Origin: an uncultured Lachnospiraceae bacterium
Lineage (GTDB): Bacteria > Bacillota > Clostridia > Lachnospirales > Lachnospiraceae
Reading direction: 5' to 3'
Assembly (NCBI GenBank): GCA_934376945.1
Contig: CAKRPI010000091.1
Location: forward strand, 1 to 8,341
DNA: 8,341 bases
In this document: piece after piece, positions 1 through 6,481 of the stretch
How positions within the stretch are numbered: position 1 is the first letter of the stretch
Layout of the letters: the number at the start of each line of letters is the position of its first letter
The notes under the pieces: model-generated
The model's database searches: none
The model's input: the letters and a program-made list of their open reading frames with translations, nothing else
Told to the model about the DNA's origin: nothing
Translations under genes and position numbers: made by a program

Positions 1-83
1 AGTAAGTCAACATTTTTGAGAAGATATCGGGAAAATAAAGAATCACCGCGGTAAAAATTCAATACTGATTATGGAGGAAAACT

Positions 84-806
84 ATGTACGGCACACTTTT
101 CAGCAAAGTCTACGATGCCTTCGGCTGGAATTTTTACCCCGAAGAGTTTGCGGAACTGCTTTTAAAATGGATGCAGGAAAATGAGATCCGGGTGGAGCGC
201 ATGCTTGATATCGGCTGCGGGACAGGCGTGCTCTGCCATGTACTGCAGGAGCATGGAATCAAGGCGCATGGGATGGATCTTTCAGATGGAATGATTGAGG
301 TGGCGAGAAGGAATTATCCGGAGATTCCGTTTGAGCAGGGAAATATGATTACGTATGATACGCCGCTGCGGTTTGATCTTGTGACAAGTACCTGCGATGC
401 GATGAACCATATTATCGATCCTTCCGATCTGGCAGAGGTGATGCGCCGGGTACACGGCTATCTGGCGCCGGGCGGATATTTTCTGTTTGATCTGCTGAAG
501 GAAGGGGAGACTGCAGAATGCGATCCGGAGGATCTCGGTGAGATCGACGGTACGAGGCTGCGGTTTCAGATCGGACGCACGGCGGAAGGGCTGGTAAATT
601 TAAAGATTGAACTGTTTCGGGATGAAGTGGTCGTTCAGACGGAGGAGATCCATGAGCGGATCTATTCGCCGGAGCTGGTGGAGCAGCTTTTGAGGCAGGC
701 CGGATTTAAACAGGTGTGGTGTACGGATCAGCTGTTAAGAGAATCCGAGCACGCAGCGACCTGGTTTATGATCGCGCGGAAAAGTAATCCGGCTCGTAAG
801 TTATGA
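84..806 (+). CDS. Class I SAM-dependent methyltransferase, substrate unknown
   Basis: This 240-residue protein is a small cytoplasmic Rossmann-fold methyltransferase that transfers a methyl group from S-adenosylmethionine to an unidentified acceptor. Motif I, LDIGCGTG, lies at residues 41-48. The acidic residue ending beta-2 is D65 (in GMDLSDGM). G86-N87 and the FDLVTSTCDAMNHI stretch (97-110) occupy the motif II-IV positions, and LAPGGYFLFDL (127-137) is the usual post-motif region of Methyltransf_11/25 proteins. The C-terminal half (about 140-230) is the mixed beta substrate-capping part of this fold and carries no motif that names the substrate. The ATG at 84 is preceded by GGAGG at 73-77 with ideal spacing. 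No convincing promoter is seen in bases 1-72 and no intrinsic terminator follows, so the gene may belong to an operon starting upstream. Nothing in the sequence ties it to the downstream transporter. The family is sure; any specific substrate would be a guess. Confidence 0.93.
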   Translation: MYGTLFSKVYDAFGWNFYPEEFAELLLKWMQENEIRVERMLDIGCGTGVLCHVLQEHGIKAHGMDLSDGMIEVARRNYPEIPFEQGNMITYDTPLRFDLVTSTCDAMNHIIDPSDLAEVMRRVHGYLAPGGYFLFDLLKEGETAECDPEDLGEIDGTRLRFQIGRTAEGLVNLKIELFRDEVVVQTEEIHERIYSPELVEQLLRQAGFKQVWCTDQLLRESEHAATWFMIARKSNPARKL

Positions 807-887
807 CTGCAATTTTATGAACGCATGGAAAAGTCAAACTGAAAATACAAACATATTTACTAACGTTCTTTCGATACAGAAAAATAA

Positions 888-905
888 TTTGTCAGAATTG
901 ACAAA
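888..905. promoter_or_regulatory. Perfect inverted repeat over the -35 box (candidate operator)
   Basis: TTTGTCA-GAAT-TGACAAA is a perfect 7-bp inverted repeat with a 4-base spacer. Its right arm contains most of the TTGACA -35 hexamer (898-903). It lies upstream of the predicted transcription start, so it cannot be an RNA hairpin of this transcript, and no T-run follows that would make it a terminator. A dimeric repressor bound here would block RNA polymerase. The regulator is unknown; I do not match it to a NikR, Fur or other named consensus. Part of the symmetry could come by chance from the -35 box in AT-rich DNA. Confidence 0.4.
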
Positions 906-926
906 ATAGAAAAAGGATAGTATAAT
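898..926 (+). promoter_or_regulatory. Consensus sigma-70/SigA promoter of the importer operon
   Basis: TTGACA at 898-903 and TATAAT at 921-926 are both perfect hexamers, separated by exactly 17 bases. Transcription should start near 932-936, immediately before the leader hairpin and about 65 bases before the riboswitch. A promoter this strong makes sense when output is limited downstream by the riboswitch and possibly by a repressor at the overlapping inverted repeat. Confidence 0.92.
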
Positions 927-936
927 CACTGCTATG

Positions 937-978
937 ACAATTTCACAAAAACAGAGGAAGAGTTTTTTGTGAAATTGT
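937..978 (+). other. 15-bp perfect hairpin at the predicted mRNA 5' end
   Basis: Bases 937-951 pair without mismatch with 964-978 (5' arm ACAATTTCACAAAAA), leaving a 12-base loop at 952-963. The stem starts within a few bases of the predicted transcription start and ends upstream of the cobalamin riboswitch core. The T-run lies within the stem and is followed by a mixed sequence, so it does not look like a terminator. A base-paired 5' end is known to protect bacterial mRNAs from RppH/RNase-type decay, and that is the most economical inferred role. It is not part of the conserved cobalamin riboswitch core. Confidence 0.6.
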
Positions 979-999
979 ACAAAGCCAGACAAATGAAAA

Positions 1000-1172
1000 T
1001 TCATATTGCTGCACCTGACGATAAGTCAGACAAGGAATGCGGTGAGAATCCGCAGCAGTCACCACTACTGTAACGCAGACGAACAGGCAGTATGCCACTG
1101 TGAAATCCGTTAGATCGGAATAATGGGAAGGCGCCTGGGAGGAGGAAGCGAAGCCAGGATATTTGGCAGACG
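1000..1172 (+). promoter_or_regulatory. Cobalamin (B12) riboswitch
   Basis: The conserved blocks of the cobalamin riboswitch appear in the right order: AAGGAAT (1032-1038), GCGGTGAGAATCCGC (1039-1053), the CACTACTGTAACG block (about 1063-1075), GCCACTG (1094-1100), GGGAAGGCGCCTGGGAGGAG (starting about 1125) and the B12 box, AAGCCAGGATATTTGGCA (1151-1168). A CTGAC/GTCAG stem (1015-1029) with a GATAA loop fits the P2 position. This RNA binds adenosyl- or methyl-cobalamin and normally represses the downstream genes when the cofactor is plentiful. It sits on the leader between the promoter and the importer operon at 1294-6481. The edges are approximate because P1 is weak by eye. Class assignment is strong; whether it prefers adenosyl- or methylcobalamin cannot be read here. 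Confidence 0.94.
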
Positions 1173-1216
1173 GGTAATCCCCGGGATGAGGGGAGGCCTG
1201 TTTTTTGTGCCTTTTT
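1171..1216 (+). promoter_or_regulatory. Possible riboswitch expression platform with U-runs
   Basis: Just after the B12 box, TCCCC (1178-1182) can pair with GGGGA (1190-1194), or CGGG (1171-1174) can pair with CCCG (1180-1183); the two options exclude each other. T6 follows at 1201-1206, and AGGC (1194-1197) may pair with GCCT (1209-1212) ahead of a second T-rich run. No single stem abuts a T-run in the textbook way. The SD of the first gene (1281-1286) has no obvious anti-SD nearby. I therefore favour transcriptional control but cannot draw a unique terminator. Confidence 0.35.
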
Positions 1217-1280
1217 CTTGTGACCTGCAACTGTATGAAGGCAGGAGTCGTATTGGCATAGCGAAAGAAAACAGAAAAGC

Positions 1281-1286
1281 AGGAGG
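1281..1286 (+). promoter_or_regulatory. SD that fixes the binding-protein start
   Basis: AGGAGG sits 7 bases before the ATG at 1294. The same frame is open back to an ATG at 1123, but that lies inside the riboswitch and has no SD, so the ATG at 1294 is chosen. Confidence 0.9.
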
Positions 1287-1293
1287 AAGGAAC

Positions 1294-2964
1294 ATGAAAA
1301 GAAGAGTGTATTCAGTGCTGCTCAGTGCAGTGCTGTCTGCAGGAATGGCATTTGGAAGCATCGTAGCTCCGGCATTTGCAGCAGAGACGGAGGCCGTGTC
1401 AGAGGATGCACAGAAGGGCGGTATTGTAGAGGAACTCCGTATTGGAATTACGAAGGACATTGAGCCGCGTTCACTGGCAAGTGAGCAGGGACAGTTTGGC
1501 CGTATGAATTACAATGCATTCTGTGCAGGTACGATGCTGACCCGCGATCAGAATAATGAGATCCAGCCGAATTTGATGACAGACTGGGAGATTCAGGATG
1601 ACGGAAGCACAATCCTGGCAACCTTTGCGACAGATCAGGGCATTACCTGGCATGACGGCGAGCCGTTTACCATTGATGATGTGATTTTTTCTGTCGATTA
1701 CATGAATAATGTGATGGCATCCGGTTATCTTTCAAAGGTTGAATCGGTGGAGAAGGTCAGCGATACACAGGTGAAGATGCATGTCAAAGACAAGGCAGCG
1801 TACTTTACACTTGGAAATTCCGCTGTGTTTGTTCGGATTTTCCCAAAACATATCTGGGAAAATATCGATGATCCGAGTAACTACACAGGAGACGATGCGA
1901 CAATCGGATGTGGACCGTATAAGCTTGTAGATGTCGATGAAGATGCGAGAACAATGACCTATGAGGCAGTCGGCGATACATATCTTGGAAAAGAGCTGAC
2001 CGTAAAGAAAGTAGTTGTACGTACGTATGACAGCCAGGATGCACTTGTAATGGCAGTGACAACCGGTGAGGTTGATGCAATGTACGATTACTCCAACCCG
2101 ATCAGTGCGACCATGCTTGCATCTATTTCAGGCGTTGAGAACGTTGATTCAGGAAAGAGTACAAACCTTGGATTGTTTGAAATTCTGTTTGGATTTAATA
2201 AGCAGCCGACCGATGATGTGGAGTTCCGTAAGGCAGTAAGCCTTTCCCTGGATTATGAGCTGCTTGCAAGTACAATCGGCGGCGAGGACGGAGAAATACC
2301 GGGAGCAGGCATCCTGACACCGGCATCGATCGGATTCGATGACAGCATTGCAAAGCTGTACCAGGATACCGATGAGGCACAGGCAGTACTCGAGGAAGCC
2401 GGATATAAGGATGTGGATGGAGACGGATACCGTGAAATGCCGGATGGCTCAGAGATGAATATTCTGGTTACACCGCAGTATAATCAGACAAAGGCTGCGC
2501 TGTATCAGCGTCTGTCTGAGATCGTGATCGACAACCTTGACGCGATTGGCGTGAAGTGCACACTGGATGAAGAGTGCGTGCGCAATGCAGAGGCTGAAGA
2601 GAAGCTCCGCAAAGAAGGTGCATACGAGATCTACATCGGATACGCGACTCAGGGTGTTGCTTATTATAAGACAGCTTTCCTGTATATGTTTGATGATCCG
2701 ATCAGCATGTGGGGTACCTGTAGTCTGGAAGATTTTACCGCAGCATACAACCATCTGCTGAATGCAACTGGGGAAGAGGATTATGCAGCAGCGGCGAAGG
2801 AACTGCAGCAGGTAAATGTAAAAGAACTGGTCGGCGTTCCGCTTTGCTGGGATAAGGCATACTACCCGTATCGTACGGATAAATACACCGGATGGGTAAA
2901 TTACCCGGGCTGGGGTGTAATCAATCCGGATACCTGGTACAACTTAAGGACAATCGAAGAGTAA
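1294..2964 (+). CDS. Family 5 extracellular solute-binding protein (peptide/nickel type), B12-regulated
   Basis: This 556-residue protein is the substrate receptor of the ABC importer encoded by the next four genes. It has the usual length and landmarks of SBP_bac_5 (OppA/DppA/NikA) proteins: EELRIGI at the start of the mature chain, PNLMTDWEIQDDG (92-104), the signature WHDGEPFTIDDVIFSVDYM (119-137), GCGPYKLV (205-212), FRKAVSLSLD (311-320) and an EF-hand-like DVDGDGYRE (373-381). The signal peptide (1-29) has a basic start, a hydrophobic core and an AFA|A signal peptidase I site. It has no lipobox cysteine, unlike most Gram-positive binding proteins. The mature part is acidic and has six cysteines (77, 206, 422, 428, 476, 518) and few histidines. 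The upstream cobalamin riboswitch suggests cobalt, a cobalt chelate, or a corrinoid-related cargo; this is inference, and peptide binding is not excluded. The SD AGGAGG supports the start. Confidence 0.92.
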   Translation: MKRRVYSVLLSAVLSAGMAFGSIVAPAFAAETEAVSEDAQKGGIVEELRIGITKDIEPRSLASEQGQFGRMNYNAFCAGTMLTRDQNNEIQPNLMTDWEIQDDGSTILATFATDQGITWHDGEPFTIDDVIFSVDYMNNVMASGYLSKVESVEKVSDTQVKMHVKDKAAYFTLGNSAVFVRIFPKHIWENIDDPSNYTGDDATIGCGPYKLVDVDEDARTMTYEAVGDTYLGKELTVKKVVVRTYDSQDALVMAVTTGEVDAMYDYSNPISATMLASISGVENVDSGKSTNLGLFEILFGFNKQPTDDVEFRKAVSLSLDYELLASTIGGEDGEIPGAGILTPASIGFDDSIAKLYQDTDEAQAVLEEAGYKDVDGDGYREMPDGSEMNILVTPQYNQTKAALYQRLSEIVIDNLDAIGVKCTLDEECVRNAEAEEKLRKEGAYEIYIGYATQGVAYYKTAFLYMFDDPISMWGTCSLEDFTAAYNHLLNATGEEDYAAAAKELQQVNVKELVGVPLCWDKAYYPYRTDKYTGWVNYPGWGVINPDTWYNLRTIEE

Positions 2965-2987
2965 ACAGAGAAGTCTGAACAGATAAG

Positions 2988-3037
2988 AAAAAGCGGAGAT
3001 TGAGAGAGGAAACAGTTTCTTTCAGTCTCCGCTTTTT
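2988..3037 (+). terminator. Intercistronic hairpin, partial terminator/attenuator
   Basis: AAAAAGCGGAGA (2988-2999) pairs perfectly with TCTCCGCTTTTT (3026-3037). The stem continues inward with about nine more, partly G-U, pairs to a small loop near 3010-3015. The A-run/T-run ends give it the form of a bidirectional intrinsic terminator. It lies between the binding-protein gene and the first permease gene, while the rest of the operon is packed without gaps. The likely job is partial termination or 3'-end protection, giving more binding protein than membrane components. TCTCCG (3026-3031) can instead pair with CGGAGA (3044-3049), which holds the SD of the permease gene. Confidence 0.8.
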
Positions 3038-3057
3038 CGGAAACGGAGAAAAAATCT

Positions 3058-4056
3058 ATGGAAAAAGGACTCTATCTTTTGCGGCGCTTTGGGGAAGGGG
3101 TGTTTATCGTATTTTGCATTATCACGGTAAACTTTTTCCTGATCCGTTTTATGCCGGGAGATCCGGTGCGCCACATTTTGGGAGAGGATGAATACTTCAA
3201 TCTGATGAGTATGGATCCGGATAAAATCGAGGAAGTACGTGCCGATTACGGGCTTGATAAAAGCTACCCGGAGCAGTATCTGGCGTATCTGAATAAGACG
3301 ATCCATCTTGATTTCGGAAATTCCTACCGCACCAAAAATACAGTGCTTTCTACCATTGTGTTCCGGGCAAAATGGACCATGTGGCTGGCGATTCCGACCA
3401 TTCTCATTTCGGGAATCCTGGGGGCGGTCAGCGGGCTGTACTGCGGAAGAAATCAGGGCGGAAAAGCAGACGGCTTTTTTACAACAGCAGGACTTGTGAT
3501 CAGTACCATTCCGACCAACTGTCTGGCAATTCTGTTTCTGATTCTTTTTGCTTTTAAGGGCGGCTGGTTTCCAATCAGTGGAATTACGAAGGGCGGCTGT
3601 GTCGGACTCGAAAAGATCTTTGATATTTTTCGTCATATGCAGCTGCCGCTGATTATTATGATTCTGTACCGTACCGCTTCCAATCATTTGCTGATGCGCA
3701 GCACGGCAATCCAGGTAAATGAAGGAGAGTATATCAGTACGGCGGTATCAAAGGGAATGACTGAGCGCCGGGTGCGCCTGTGCCATATGCTGAAAAACAC
3801 ACTTTGTCCGTACGTGACATCTCTGTGCATGCAGTTCGGAAACATTCTGACCGGAGCAATGATGGTAGAAATTGTGTTTTCGTGGAAGGGCATGGGAACG
3901 CTGATCTATGATTCCGTGACAACGAAGGATTTTCCGATGCTTCAGGGCTGTTTCCTGTTCATTGGTGTCTGCGTGGTAGTTTTTAATTTTCTGGCAGATC
4001 TGATCTGTACGATGATCGATCCGCGGATTAAGGGAGGTGCGGGACGTGAAGTATAA
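3058..4056 (+). CDS. ABC transporter permease, DppB/NikB/OppB type
   Basis: This is a 332-residue integral membrane subunit, one of two that form the import channel. The order of elements is typical of the family: TM1 at about 12-32, then MPGDPVRHILG (32-42), an extracytoplasmic segment with YGLDKSYPEQYLAYL (64-78) and LDFGNSY (84-90), then helices near 106-128, 142-166, 195-215, 253-275 and 296-318. The cytoplasmic EAA loop that contacts the ATPases is EYISTAVSKGMTERRVRLC (224-242), followed by HMLKNTLCP. The C-terminus has the usual DPR (321-323). GGAG at 3045-3048 lies 9 bases before the ATG, and this SD may be occluded by the alternative fold of the preceding hairpin. The gene overlaps the next by 11 bases, so the two are probably translationally coupled. 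Subfamily (nickel or peptide) cannot be decided from the sequence alone. Confidence 0.93.
   Translation: MEKGLYLLRRFGEGVFIVFCIITVNFFLIRFMPGDPVRHILGEDEYFNLMSMDPDKIEEVRADYGLDKSYPEQYLAYLNKTIHLDFGNSYRTKNTVLSTIVFRAKWTMWLAIPTILISGILGAVSGLYCGRNQGGKADGFFTTAGLVISTIPTNCLAILFLILFAFKGGWFPISGITKGGCVGLEKIFDIFRHMQLPLIIMILYRTASNHLLMRSTAIQVNEGEYISTAVSKGMTERRVRLCHMLKNTLCPYVTSLCMQFGNILTGAMMVEIVFSWKGMGTLIYDSVTTKDFPMLQGCFLFIGVCVVVFNFLADLICTMIDPRIKGGAGREV
4031..4037 (+). promoter_or_regulatory. SD that selects a GTG start for the second permease
   Basis: AGGGAGG at 4031-4037 lies 8 bases upstream of GTG at 4046. An in-frame GTG at 4037 overlaps this SD and cannot use it, so the start at 4046 is preferred. Confidence 0.8.
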
Positions 4057-4852
4057 CAGATCCTTTTATTTCGGCATCGGGCTGCTGCTGATCTTTCTGA
4101 TCATGGCTGTATTTGCGCCTGTGATCGCACCGTACGATCCGTTTGCACACGGTACTCCGTATCTGAGACCGTCTGTGGAGCATTTCCTTGGGACAAACGA
4201 TGTCGGACAGGATATTTTCAGTGAACTGATCTACGGTGCGCGTGTGTCGCTGACGATCGGAATCGTTTCCTCACTGGTGATTACGGTGATCGGAACCGGC
4301 ATCGGTCTGTCATCTGCCTGTTTCGGCGGCAGATGCGATCGGATTCTGATGAAGCTTACCTCAGTTGCAATGGCTATTCCGTCGCTTCCGGTCGCAATTG
4401 TCCTTGCTGCCTATCTGGATGCAAGTATCTGGAATCTTGTAATTGCGATCTGTATCACGGCCTGGCCGTCGACGGCGCGGATCGTACGTGCAAAGGCACT
4501 GGAGCTGATGGAGCTCCCCTATATTAAAATCGAAAAAACGATGGGGGTTGGCGGTCTGCGGATCATATGGAAGCATATGCTGCCGAACCTTTCCGATATT
4601 GTGCTGACCAGAAGTGTACTGGCAATCTCCGGTGCGATGCTGACGGAGGCCAGCCTGAGCTTTCTGGGGCTTGGCGTTCTCGGACAGAAAAGCTGGGGCG
4701 GAATTTTGTATTATGCTTATTTTAGAAATGGAATCATTAACAATTATTACTGGTGGTATCTGCCGCCGATGATCTGCATTTCTCTTTCTGTGCTGGGCTT
4801 TATGCTGGTAGCAAACAGAAGATGGCGTAAGGTGGAGGTGAAGGGATGCTAG
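4046..4852 (+). CDS. ABC transporter permease, DppC/NikC/OppC type
   Basis: This 268-residue second membrane subunit pairs with the preceding permease. The family pattern is clear: TM1 at about 9-29 followed by APYDP (28-32), then HFLGTNDVGQDIFSELIYGAR (46-66, the usual LGTDDxGRD element), helices near 67-90, 107-123, 128-148, 185-204 and 238-256. The EAA coupling loop ends in KTMGVGGLRIIWKHMLPN (164-181), and EASLSFLGLGV (201-211) is characteristic. The start is GTG at 4046, chosen by its SD. It overlaps the upstream gene by 11 bases and the downstream ATPase gene by 7, so the subunits are likely made in step. The length is slightly short for the family, with a minimal N-terminal tail. No defect is seen. 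Confidence 0.93.
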   Translation: MKYNRSFYFGIGLLLIFLIMAVFAPVIAPYDPFAHGTPYLRPSVEHFLGTNDVGQDIFSELIYGARVSLTIGIVSSLVITVIGTGIGLSSACFGGRCDRILMKLTSVAMAIPSLPVAIVLAAYLDASIWNLVIAICITAWPSTARIVRAKALELMELPYIKIEKTMGVGGLRIIWKHMLPNLSDIVLTRSVLAISGAMLTEASLSFLGLGVLGQKSWGGILYYAYFRNGIINNYYWWYLPPMICISLSVLGFMLVANRRWRKVEVKGC

Positions 4853-5772
4853 AGCTTTGTGATCTTACAGTGCGCTTCGGAAAGGAAGGAAGCGCCAACG
4901 CAGTAGAGGAGATCAGCCTGAAAATCGAAGACAGGGAAAAGGTTTTCCTGATCGGAGAAACGGGAAGCGGAAAGAGTGTACTTCTGATGGCGATTCTCGG
5001 AATGCTTCCGGACAGTGCAGTGATCACCGGAAGGGCAGTTCTGGATGGAAGAGATATTTTGAATCTTCCGGAAAAAGAAATGCGCAGGATTCGCGGAACA
5101 AAAATTGCGTATATTCCGCAGGGAAGCGGTGAAGGAATGAATCCGCTGCTGCGCGCAGGCTACCAGATCGGAGAGCCGCGTGTGATTCATCAAAAAGAGC
5201 GGATGGCACAGGCGATCCGCGCAGCGGCAGGGCAGCTGGAACGATTCGGGCTGAAAAAGGAAGCACTGCGTCAGTATCCGCATACCCTGAGCGGCGGAAT
5301 GAAGCAGAGAAGCCTGATCGTGATGGGGGTTATGGAGCATGCTCCGGTACTGTTTGCAGATGAACCGACGAAGGGGCTTGATCCGGCACGGATTTTGCAG
5401 ATCGTAGACTGCTTTGCAAAGCTGAAGGAACAGACGCTGCTGTGCGTCACACACGATCTGCGTTTTGCACAGGCAGCGGCAGAAAAAATCTGCGTCCTGT
5501 ATGCTTCGCAGGCGGTGGAGTACTCAGAAAAAGAAGAGTTTTTCAAAAAACCGCTTCATCCTTATTCACAGGCGATTCTTCAGGCACTTCCGGAAAATGG
5601 TCTTCAGGTCTCGGAGGGCTTTGCTCCACCAAGAGAAGATGCAGATGCACAGAAGGGCTGCCATTATCGGAGACGCTGTCGGTTCTGCAGTGAAAAATGC
5701 GAAGAAAAACCACCGATGTTTGAGGTCGGAACACGAAAGGTCAGGTGCTGGTTATATGCTCATCGAAGTTGA
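4846..5772 (+). CDS. ABC transporter ATPase, DppD/OppD type with C-terminal Cys cluster
   Basis: This 308-residue cytoplasmic ATPase powers the importer, most likely as a heterodimer with the next gene product. All catalytic elements are intact: Walker A GETGSGKS (37-44), Q-loop YIPQGSGEGMNPL (89-101, Q92), signature LSGGMKQR (148-155), Walker B VLFADEPTKGLD (168-179, E173) and H-loop H203. After HPYSQAILQALP (238-249) comes the oligopeptide-transporter C-terminal domain with C272, C278, C281, C285 and C301. The spacing C-x5-C-x6-C followed by a distal VRCWLY matches the family pattern GCxxxxRC...C...C. Such clusters have been reported to hold an iron-sulfur cluster in some Opp ATPases; for this protein that is inference. 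The SD GGAGG (4834-4838) precedes the ATG by 7 bases. The gene overlaps the upstream gene by 7 bases and the downstream one by 17. Confidence 0.94.
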   Translation: MLELCDLTVRFGKEGSANAVEEISLKIEDREKVFLIGETGSGKSVLLMAILGMLPDSAVITGRAVLDGRDILNLPEKEMRRIRGTKIAYIPQGSGEGMNPLLRAGYQIGEPRVIHQKERMAQAIRAAAGQLERFGLKKEALRQYPHTLSGGMKQRSLIVMGVMEHAPVLFADEPTKGLDPARILQIVDCFAKLKEQTLLCVTHDLRFAQAAAEKICVLYASQAVEYSEKEEFFKKPLHPYSQAILQALPENGLQVSEGFAPPREDADAQKGCHYRRRCRFCSEKCEEKPPMFEVGTRKVRCWLYAHRS

Positions 5773-6481
5773 GAATCTCAGAAAACGATATGGAAGAGGA
5801 ACTCCATATGTCATAGATGGAGTGTCCTTTTCGATAGAATGCGGCGAAACCGTCGGAATTATGGGCGAGAGCGGAAGCGGAAAGTCAACGATCGGGCAGA
5901 TTCTGGCAGGCCTTTACCCGGCGACAGAAGGCAGTATCCGGTTTCGCGGAAAAGAGCTGAAAATACCGTATAAAAAGGAGCTGCGCAGCAAAATTCAGAT
6001 TTTGTTTCAGCACCCGGAGGTATCGTTCAATCCGAGAATGAAGCTGGAGGAAAGCTTATGCGAGCCGTATCTTCTGAAAAAAAAGCCATGTGACCGCACA
6101 GAGTTTTTGAGTTATATGAAGCGGTTCGGGATTTATGAGGAACACGTAAAGCGTTATCCGGCGGAATTAAGCGGAGGAGAGCTGCAGCGTATGGCGCTGG
6201 CCCGTGCGATGCTCATGGAGCCGGAATGCCTGATTCTGGACGAACCGACGAGCATGCTCGATATGGTGTCTCAGGCACAGATGATTCGATTGCTTGAGCA
6301 GCTGCAGGCTGAGACGGGAGTGGCGTATCTGTTTATTTCACACGACCGGGAGCTGTGCCGAAAATTCTGCAGCCGGATCCACCAGCTGGAGCAGGGAAGA
6401 TTTACGCAGACCTGGACAAGAGCGGCCGGAAATGAATTGCAGAAGGATTTACAAGCGGCCGGAAATGAATTGCAGAAGTGA
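5756..6481 (+). CDS. ABC transporter ATPase, DppF/NikE type, with repeat-encoded C-terminus
   Basis: This 241-residue ATPase is the likely partner of the preceding one. Walker A is GESGSGKS (37-44), the Q-loop residue is Q85 (ILFQHPEVSFNP), the signature is LSGGELQR (138-145), Walker B is CLILDEPTSMLD (158-169) and the H-loop is H196. It is short, like NikE, and has none of the C-terminal Cys domain of its partner or of DppF/OppF. The ATG at 5756 begins MLIEVENLRKRYG, where the ATPase fold should begin. The same frame is open for 97 more codons upstream, but these shadow the preceding gene and encode a basic, non-homologous sequence. The SD is weak (CAGGTG near 5743), and expression probably relies on the 17-base overlap. 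The last 19 residues, AAGNELQKDLQAAGNELQK, come from a tandem repeat. The family core ends before them, so they are probably a dispensable tail. Confidence 0.92.
   Translation: MLIEVENLRKRYGRGTPYVIDGVSFSIECGETVGIMGESGSGKSTIGQILAGLYPATEGSIRFRGKELKIPYKKELRSKIQILFQHPEVSFNPRMKLEESLCEPYLLKKKPCDRTEFLSYMKRFGIYEEHVKRYPAELSGGELQRMALARAMLMEPECLILDEPTSMLDMVSQAQMIRLLEQLQAETGVAYLFISHDRELCRKFCSRIHQLEQGRFTQTWTRAAGNELQKDLQAAGNELQK

Noticed and set aside
84..806. Methyltransferase as part of cobalamin biosynthesis (CbiL/CobI-like)
   Set aside because: It has the Rossmann-type DIGCGTG motif of class I enzymes, not the tetrapyrrole methylase fold, and it lies upstream of the riboswitch promoter.
937..978. Leader hairpin as an intrinsic terminator
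   Set aside because: The T-run is inside the stem, the stem is AT-rich, and the sequence after it is not T-rich.
1123..1293. In-frame N-terminal extension (57 codons) of the binding protein
   Set aside because: It lies in the riboswitch and leader, has no SD, and would place a signal peptide internally; ATG 1294 has a strong SD and begins a normal signal peptide.
3000..3191. 63-residue + strand frame across the intercistronic hairpin
   Set aside because: It overlaps the hairpin and the start of the permease gene in another frame and has no SD or plausible protein features.
3022..3687. Minus-strand 221-residue open frame
   Set aside because: It lies opposite a well-supported permease gene, has no SD or recognisable domain, and its composition is that of an antisense shadow.
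4849..5454. Minus-strand 201-residue open frame
   Set aside because: It is the shadow of the first ATPase gene, without motifs or initiation signals.
5465..5755. 97-codon upstream extension of the second ATPase
   Set aside because: It is the shifted frame of the preceding ATPase gene, basic and Arg/Lys/Ser-rich, with no family similarity; the fold starts at ATG 5756.
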